Below, one piece after another: positions 57,061-64,000 of a DNA stretch of 64,000 nucleotides. This stretch comes from Isoetes taiwanensis (lineage: Eukaryota > Streptophyta > Lycopodiopsida > Isoetales > Isoetaceae). Every line of letters begins with the position of its first letter. The stretch's first letter is position 1. The notes under the pieces were generated by a model. The model did not search any database. It saw nothing but the letters and a program-made list of their open reading frames with translations, and had not been told where the DNA came from. Both the position numbers and the translations under genes were made by a program. Where the stretch lies: positions 246,001-310,000 of the forward strand of contig JAJEKV010000226.1 of assembly GCA_021234155.1 (NCBI GenBank). The letters run 5' to 3'.

Positions 57061-58226
57061 ATCGATTTTGACAGTGGTTTCTATTCATATGGTATTGCTT
57101 CATATTGCAAATTGCCGTCTGATAGCCGTGTGGGGCTAACAACCATGTTGAGGCTACAAGATGTTGCTCATGCACATTTTATTTTCTGTTGCCAATGGTT
57201 CAGAGCAATGATGTAGTAATTGGCCAAGGACTGGAACCTTCACTTATAATCTGTGTGTTCCATTTAATGGAGAGTAGTTTTGTATATATTTTCTATCGTA
57301 TGAAGAGCAGTTGATCTAACAAGGGTGTGAGGTGTATATTCATCTGGCATATTTCTCGTAATATGCTGGGATCCAATGATGCGAAATGAGCAATATGAGC
57401 GAGGATGTCTTAACTAGCAGGCTTTTGGATCAAGTCAAATCTGAGCATCCATTGCAGACAAGTGATAGGTCGGAACCAACAACATGAGCTCTTGTAAAAT
57501 CTTGATTGTTGCCCTGGGTTCAGGTTTGGAGCCTAATTATTGCTCTGGATTCAGGTTTGGAGGTTGATAAACCTTGTTATGGGTTGTTGTAGCTCTGATA
57601 AACTTGTTATGGCGGCTGATAAACCTTGTGTGAGTTGTCATAGTTCTAATAATCTTGCTATGGCAGCTGACAACCTTGTGGGCATCAAAATTTAGGGTTG
57701 ATGTGCATTGTTGGTTGTCTGCCGGTTGAAGGGGTTCACCCCCCTGCTCGTCCATTACCTCAGATAAATGGGCTCGCCCTTCCTGGGCTCAGCTATTTAT
57801 CTGAGGTAATGGGCTAGCAAGAGAGGTGAGTCCCTTCTTACATGGCAGGTCCTTGACTATTTTAGATCCTAGCCATTGAATCTGGGACTAGCCATACAGC
57901 ACATAAATGGGCTCGCCCATTTATTTGCCATAATGGACTATCACGGGGGTTTAACCCCATACAATGTCGAAAATTGTCCATATCTAGGCATGTTTTCCAC
58001 GGAAGTTTAAGCCTCGTAACATGATACAATTCCCCGAAGAAAATACTAAAGCATGGGATATTGTTTATATAAAACTAATTTAGGTCTTCCAAGCACACAT
58101 TTGTAGCATAATGTCCAAGTCCCTTGCTATATTAGATTTCCTAAGAATATAAAAGTATTTGAAAGAGAGAAGTATTTGAACATTTTGATGTGAAACTTGA
58201 AAATGGGAAAAAGTTGTCATTTTGAT
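57061..58226. repeat. 1.1-kb tandem duplication, unit 1
   Basis: From the stretch beginning CGATTTTGACAGTGG to AAATGGGAAAAAGTTGT, repeated directly in 58227-59328 with about 95% identity by eye and a few deletions. Both units contain the same short frames (for example minus 57537-57755 and 58688-58903). There is no family motif, so coding status is doubtful. Confidence 0.85.
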
Positions 58227-59328
58227 GTCGATTTTGACAGTGGTTTTTATTCATATGGTGTTGCTTCATATTGCAAATTGTCGTCTGATAGCCGTGTGGG
58301 GCTAACAACCATGTTGAGGCTACAAGATGTTGCTCATGCACATTTTATTTTGTGTTGCCAATGGTTCAGAGCAATGATGTCGTAATTGGCCAAGGACAGG
58401 AACCTTCACTTATAATCTGTGTGTTCCATTTCATGGAGAGTAGTTTTGCACATATGAGCGTTTGACCTTACATGGGTGTGAGGTGTATATTCATCTAGCA
58501 TATTTTTCATAATATGCTGGGATCCAATGATCCGAAATGAGTAATATGAGCGAGGATGTCTTAACCAGCAGGCTTTCGGATCAAGTCAAATCTGAGCATC
58601 CATTGCAGACAAGTGATAGGTCGGAACCAACAGCATGAGCTCTTGTAAAATCTTGATTGTTGCCCTGGGTTCAGGTTTGGGGCCTAATTATTGCTCTGGA
58701 TTCAGGTTTAGAGGTTGATAAACCTTGTTATGGGTTGTTGTAGCTCTGATAAACTTGTTATGGCGGCTGATAAACCTTGTGTGGGTTGTCATAGTTTTGA
58801 TAATCTTGCTATGGCAGTTGACAACCTTGTGGCCATCAAAATTTAGGGTATGTGCATTGTTGGTTGTCTGCCGGTTAAAGGGGTTCGCCCCTTGCTCGTC
58901 CATTACCTCAGATAAACGGGTGGGTTAGCAAGGGAGGTGAATCCTTCTTACATGGTAGGTCCTTGACTATTTTAGATCCTAGCCATTGAATCTGGAACTG
59001 TGATTATAGCCATACCAACCATTTATTTGCCATAATGGACTATCACGGGGGTTTAACCCCATACAATGCCCAAAATTGTCCATATCTAGGCATGTTTTCC
59101 ACGAAAGTTTAAGCCTCTTAACATGATACAATTCCCCGAAGAAAATACTAAAGCATGGGATATTGTTTATTTAAAACTAATTTAGGGCTTTCAAGCACAC
59201 ATTTGTAGCATAATGTCTAAGTCCCTTGCTATATTAGATTTCCTAAGAATATAAAAGTATTTGAAAGAGAGAAGTATTTGAACATTTTGATATTTTGATG
59301 TGAAACTTGAAAATGGGAAAAAGTTGTA
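58227..59328. repeat. 1.1-kb tandem duplication, unit 2
   Basis: Second unit of the duplication. It is slightly shorter than unit 1: a segment around TTTATCTGAGGTAATGGGCTAGC is reduced and a stretch after the CATACAGCACATAAATGGGC position is missing. It ends with an extra ATTTTGAT duplication near 59285-59300. Confidence 0.85.
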
Positions 59329-59530
59329 TACATGGATGGTCTTCTTCTTTGTAGAGAATATACTATGTTTTTCTCGTTTATTTCAGTTATGTAATAGTAG
59401 TATCAGATCAGCACAATAAGAAGAAAATAAGAGTCTATCAGCACTATAACAAAGTAGAATAGGTTAATTATCGAATTGACGGTTACATCTGATAGTCGGG
59501 AATAGGTAACAGAGAAGATACCAAGGATTT

Positions 59531-60856
59531 CTAGAGCTTCTTGGTTTGTTTCTTTTGAATCTTGAGCTTGTGCCTTGAATTAGCCAGCCAGTTACTCACC
59601 TGCATGATCAAACTTGAATCGAACTGCAAGCAGAAACAAAAATTGGGTAGGAAATATTATACCTGAGCAGGGGTCATTCCTGTAGATTCAATAAGCCACT
59701 GTTTCTGTTCATTTGATGGGTAAGCATAAGCAAAATGATCATCCAACCAGGACTGCAAAATAGCTACTCCCTTGGATGGGAGAGAACCTCTTCTGGATTT
59801 ACATTTCTGCTTCTTCGGCTGGCATATTTTTTTATTCAGACTCTGGTTTTCTTCCATCCCATTCAAATGAAAACTAATGCTGGTTTCTTCGCTCTTAATA
59901 TCGCTCTTCTGCTTTCTGGGTCTTTTGCAGCGCTTTCTTTTGCACTTGGCATTCAGTTTTACGAAGCTTTCCACTTCTAAAACTTCTGAAATCCTTTCCT
60001 GATTGCCGGAATTCGCCTGTGACGCGCAAAAACTCCCCATATCTTCTTCAAGCACCACATCTCCTTCATTGCATACATTAATTGCTCCAAATTCGTCATC
60101 CGAATCTGCAACTATCTCCCTCTGTTGCATCCTACTTTCATCTCTAATATTAAAAGAAATCGCAGATTCATCGCTGTGGTATATCCCTAACTGATCCTCG
60201 TATGAATCCAGCTCCAATGGTGCAAAAATTTGGTTAAATTGAGCGGCGTAATCAATAAAAACTTGTGAATCAAACAAAAATTGCTCCCCAATCTGAGTGC
60301 TATCTTCATCAAGGGGACTATACTCTGTGACAGAGCTAAAATCCGGAAGGAGATTTTCTGGCCCTGAGAAATCTTTCTGCCCCGTGGCGCCGGCCGTGGC
60401 TTCATTCAGGACCAAGCTTGAAGATATATTGCACGGATTTGAAATCAGACAGGTACTGTAAGGAGTACTATCTCTGCTGGAACTTGCAACGGCCTCTTCA
60501 TTACCTTGCAACCCAGATTCCGGCGGTTCTGTACCATAACTAAACACGCTCCCCATATTAGAAATGCTGTTCTCTTCCGCGGCCCAGAAATGGTACACTG
60601 AGAAGTCTGGCTCAAGGCCGCAAACCGGATTCTCCACAACCTTTTCAAGATCCTTCGGATCTGCAAGGTCTGAAAGGATTTCGGCAAATCGGCGTTCCTC
60701 CGCAAGCTTTGAACAAGATACTTTGTGTAAGTCCGGCGATAGAGCCCTGTTTCCTGATCTGTCAATCTTGTTGTATTGCAAGCTAAGCTTGCGGCCGTAT
60801 GTCTTGATCTTGATCCGGCCCGAAAGAGTTTGATCCTTTGCACCATTCCGTGCCAT
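59531..60856 (-). CDS. TALE-class homeodomain protein, BELL-like homeodomain (two exons)
   Basis: Exon 1 runs from ATG 60856 to 59663 and exon 2 from 59599 to TAG 59531. The 63-nt intron starts GTATAA and ends ATGCAG. About 420 residues. The N-terminal 300 residues are acidic and S/E/D-rich (possible activation region). A basic KCKRKRCKRPRKQK stretch suits a nuclear signal. The C-terminal homeodomain (about 355-417) reads RRGSLPSKGVAILQSWLDDH, then FAYAYPSNEQKQWLIESTGM, then, across the intron, TPAQVSNWLANSRHKLKI. The HFxxxYPS spacing shows the three-residue TALE insertion, and QVSNW...R with conserved W and N resembles BELL proteins. No SKY/BELL or MEINOX domain is visible. A cryptic acceptor near 59624 would insert eight residues and break the helix. 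The frame is intact, so it is likely a functional transcription factor gene. Confidence 0.8.
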
Positions 60857-61260
60857 TTCGATCCTCTTCTTTAGCCGAAGATCATCAAGCTACATGCACC
60901 GGCCCAATCCCATTTAGACGAAGCATCAAACATATTAAATCCAACGAAGAAACACAGAATTAAACTAAAATTCATTACACAAAAACCATCTAATCAACAG
61001 CTGTAGGAAAACTTCGAGGAAGGCAGCGATTCCTAAACCTTGATCCGTTCATGAAATTAGCTTTTGTAAAACCCCAGCAACTCTATCAATATCAGATTCT
61101 GACCGCCAAAAATGATCAAAACATGTTAGAAACACAGATCTAAGCCATTTTACATGAATCTCGGGATTTAAGAAAAGCTCAGGATACCTTCGAAAAAGGA
61201 ATTCGAAGCTGTTGAAGATCAAATAGGATGGGACGCTCTTGATCCATAAGGCGGGAGTGT
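60857..61260 (-). promoter_or_regulatory. 5' leader and probable promoter of the TALE gene
   Basis: A stretch upstream of the ATG at 60856 with no frame of note. Candidate donor and acceptor sites are present, so a 5' UTR intron is possible. No clear TATA box stands out. Confidence 0.3.
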
Positions 61261-62390
61261 CCCAGACAAGTATAGGCCAGATATGGTCAGTACTTAAACC
61301 CTAAATTGTTCACACAACGTACGGAATTAGCATTTGAAAATATTTTGATTTCTTTTCTTTTTTGCCACTAAACAAATCCTTCCAACTAAATTTCTCTATG
61401 AATTCTACTTATTAGAAAAAGGCCCCTCCTTTTTCGGCTCGGCGTTGGTCTTTGGCCAGGCCTCTCCTCGGTTTGGACAAAAGCATGCCCATGTTACTTC
61501 AATCTACGTGGACCTTCAAAAGTATCACCTGCGAGATTATCCCTTCGTTCTAGGAGTTTATTTATATTTGGCAATGCCTATATGTTCTAGGATGGACCCC
61601 TTCTTTTACATTATCGGCCTCAGCCTCGTTCTTTGGCACTAAGGCTCCATCTCCGTTAGTAGGATTTTGAGGTTTTTTTTGTGCCTCTTGGCAATGCAAG
61701 AACAAGAAAAGGCATTTGATTGAACAATTTGCAAGTACAAAGAAAAGAAAAAATATGTTGTATTTTTTGGATTCTGCAGCAGCGATGCCAACAAACGAAT
61801 TGTATAAAGAGCCGGTTAGGCCAATTGGTCTAGAAGTTCAAGAATTTAGGTTGAGGAATTGATACAAACTACAAAAAGAATAACCTCGGATTCAGCGCAT
61901 CAAGAAGAAGAAATAATCTAAACCAGCTAGGTCGAATGGAATAAGATTGAGGTCTCCTCTTCTATTTATACAGAAATAAAACCCCTTTTCCAGGCAAGCC
62001 TTTCGGCTGCAGAAATATCTAGGAAAAGGTAATTGGAATGAGAAAAGGATGAATGCCATGAATAGGCAAATCAGCCTCTAGTAAATAGCTAGATATTTGG
62101 GGCTTCAAGATTGATCTGCCTTCGTCCAGCAAGTCCTTGGCTATAATGGGCGATGACCCGTTATCGGCCAGGCTTTTAATTAATTCTTTTTCTTAAACAT
62201 TGCATAGCTAGGCTTAACATTATTAACAATTTCACTTATAGAAACCATATAGGCTGTCACCCTATTCATAAGGTATGCTGAGTAGTTTCTTGTTGAGCCT
62301 GAGCCGCTCCCCCGAGCTGGCATAAAGCCGTAACATCCCTTCCTGAGATTGAACGTCCGCGTCAATCTTGTCTTTATCCCTTTTAAGATG
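61261..62390. other. No gene seen
   Basis: AT-rich spacer. The frame 61445-61642 (plus) has no motif. Confidence 0.45.
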
Positions 62391-62581
62391 TTGATTCCAG
62401 TTCATTCAGGAATCACCTCACTTCCTTTAGAGGTTTTTCATCTCATTTCTTTTAAAGACGTTTATTCCAGTTCTTTTAGGAATGGCCTCAGTTCCTTTAG
62501 AAGTATTTTATCTCAATTCCTATAGAGACGTTCATTCCAGTTCTTTTAGGAATGGCCTCAACTCTTTTAGAGGTCTTGACT
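62391..62581 (+). repeat. Three-copy tandem repeat, unit about 66 bp
   Basis: Three imperfect units of ATTCCAGTTC(A/T)TT(C/T)AGGAAT, then CCTCA(C/G)TTCCTTTAGA and a TATCTCA(A/T)TTC block. The last unit is shorter. Confidence 0.8.
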
Positions 62582-62879
62582 CTTTATAATCATTAATAAG
62601 GATTCCAATTCACACCAACACATATCAATCTTTAGATATTTCTTTGCCGACAAAGTTGCGACTCTTTTTTTTTATGTTAAAAGTATTCATCTAACAAGAT
62701 AGTTACTTAACATCTAACCTTTCTTTATCCTTTCCCAAAACTTGTTTATATTCATCCACAGATGCTTTGTACTCCTTAAGTTAGTCCTTAGAATACCACA
62801 TGACATCAGAAGATGTGACGTTCCTAACCGACATGCCCTTAACCAACTGGGCAAAACCGTCTAGATGTTTATGAGTAGT

Positions 62880-64000
62880 TGTGACGTCCCCTACTCATAT
62901 ACGGTGCCCTCACCATATACAAACAGGAGTTCATCCCCCATACCAGCTCCATGCTAATCTGGGGCCCTCCACATGACACACGCAACCAGTGGCGGGTTCC
63001 GGTGGGAAGAGTGGAAGGGTCGTGCGCCCGTCTCCCTCGGGGCCTACCTAGGCTGGCAGGCGTAAACATACATGTCGATTAGCACATACATCAACATCAT
63101 ATGACCATCACGAAGGATGGTCCTCCACATATCTGCATAGACAAAGATCAGCACATCACATAGGGAATCCTACCCAAGGCTCAGACTCAAAGGGATGACT
63201 GATGGCTTGGGTCTCCGAGAGTTCATTGCAGGCCGAGAATTCATGGCAATGGATTTGGGTGGCATATGAACATGGCTTAGGGTTGTCCACTCCATCCGCC
63301 CCTCTGTGCACACTTTGCGAGTGGTGCGAAAAGTGTGGGACTCGACCAGAGCCATGGGATGCATAGCCAAAAAAGGGCTACTCCCGGCTCATCCTCCCGG
63401 TTAGATGGGGCAGGTAGGGATCACTCCCTCGAGAGATCTACATGCTGACTCAAGGTGACTAGAGGGCCACTACCCGTATTCGTGAACCCTTTGGAAAGTG
63501 AACACCACTTCACTGGTGTCGAGCCCATGCCTTGCCCACACGCGGTGGCAAGCCATTGGACCTAGTCACAATGATCCCGGTAGGCTTTACACACCGGAGG
63601 GATCGTTCAAGAGTCGAGGACATGAACCTCCTTCTCGGCCCGGGCCGGCCCCTTCACCCACATCCCGGTGTGGCTCTTGTGCCTGTGCCGAATCTACGGT
63701 GTGCTAGAGGCTACTCTAGGAGCATCTACTACCAAGCTTGAAGTCTCTACCCCCCTTCCCAATACAAGGAGTTCATAGAGATACATCATACATATACTTC
63801 ACAGAGAACTAAAGAACTAGATCTAATCTACATCATAGAGTTAGGTTCTTTGGTTAGAATCTACTATCTAGAGATCTAGAGGGGCTGCTATGGGCAATTT
63901 AAGAGGCTAAACCTACTGATTGATGCATTTGAAATGGGGTTTAGACTACTAAATTGCCTAAATACGATCCTTGAGTTCCTCCTCGACTGAGCTCGCCCAT
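62880..64000 (+). repeat. LTR-like repeat family, copy B (continues beyond the window)
   Basis: Uninterrupted relative of copy A (41612-42193 plus 48632-49140), starting TGTGACGTCCCCTACTC. It supplies the empty-site sequence GACTAGAGGGCCACT for the CACTA insertion. It has no ORF and is GC-richer than its surroundings. An imperfect inverted repeat GGGCAATTTAAGAGGCTAAA / GGTTTAGACTACTAAATTGC lies at about 63893-63957. Confidence 0.75.

Noticed and set aside
57537-57755. Minus-strand 72-codon frame present in both tandem units
   Set aside because: Its presence in both units follows from the duplication; composition is low-complexity (H, T, N, K) and no motif is present.

Overview
This window looks like nuclear DNA of a land plant: AT-rich, gene-poor and filled with nested, decayed transposable elements. 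Degenerate plant-type PPR motifs, a TALE homeodomain gene, strictosidine-synthase-like and plant histidine-phosphatase exons, a CACTA element, Helitron ends, an L1-type LINE and LTR retrotransposons with plant-type primer-binding sites all point that way. The PPR style, long repeat-rich spacers and gene-rich DNA-transposon relic make me lean towards a non-flowering lineage (gymnosperm, fern or lycophyte), but this is only an impression. Almost every coding region carries frameshifts or stops. The one apparently intact host gene is the TALE homeobox gene at 59531-60856 (minus strand).

Layout. 1-640: unassigned, ending in a Helitron-type 3' terminus. 640-6540: Ty3/gypsy pieces in the order pol, LTR-like stretch, gag. 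7600-9250: decayed PPR gene (minus). 9680-14277: no convincing gene. 14278-38312: one LTR retrotransposon in minus orientation, with 226-228 bp LTRs, a PBS, a PPT and a perfect 5-bp target duplication. Its 24-kb interior holds foreign material. That material includes an FCP1-like phosphatase fragment (about 17.7-18.2 kb), a gene with SDGxxSQFKS/HGKGEHDGA motifs (20.4-21.8 kb, minus), a ParB-like domain followed by a DNA N4/N6-adenine/cytosine methyltransferase (22.6-26.2 kb, minus) and a divergent DDE-like transposase (27.1-30.3 kb, plus). Two arrays of perfect palindromes lie within and between these genes. A Helitron end and a histidine-phosphatase exon lie between 31 and 34 kb. The 20-30 kb block is best read as the relic of one large gene-carrying DNA transposon.

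38520-41402: an unrecognised 243-codon ORF, then the most striking object in the window. This is a minus-strand, lightly broken gene of about 416 codons that starts with the first eight residues of the histone H3 tail, continues through about 300 residues of highly charged linker, and ends in a full-length, gap-free H3 histone fold. It has a TATA box and a retrotransposon-PBS-like leader, and it is flanked on each side by two copies of a 67-bp hairpin repeat.

41612-49140: a repeat (probably an LTR) split by a 6.4-kb CACTA transposon (42194-48631) that carries strictosidine-synthase-like exons. A second, uninterrupted copy of the repeat starts at 62880. 49.9 kb: PIF1-type Helitron helicase fragment. 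51931-55825: 5'-truncated LINE with a 12-bp target duplication. 57061-59328: a 1.1-kb tandem duplication. 59531-60856: TALE homeobox gene. 62391-62581: short tandem repeat.

Little here acts together except inside the elements. In the 20-30 kb relic, the methyltransferase and transposase genes diverge from a shared spacer full of palindromes, as expected for a mobile element with a bidirectional promoter or binding region. All family assignments come from reading motifs; no database search was possible.
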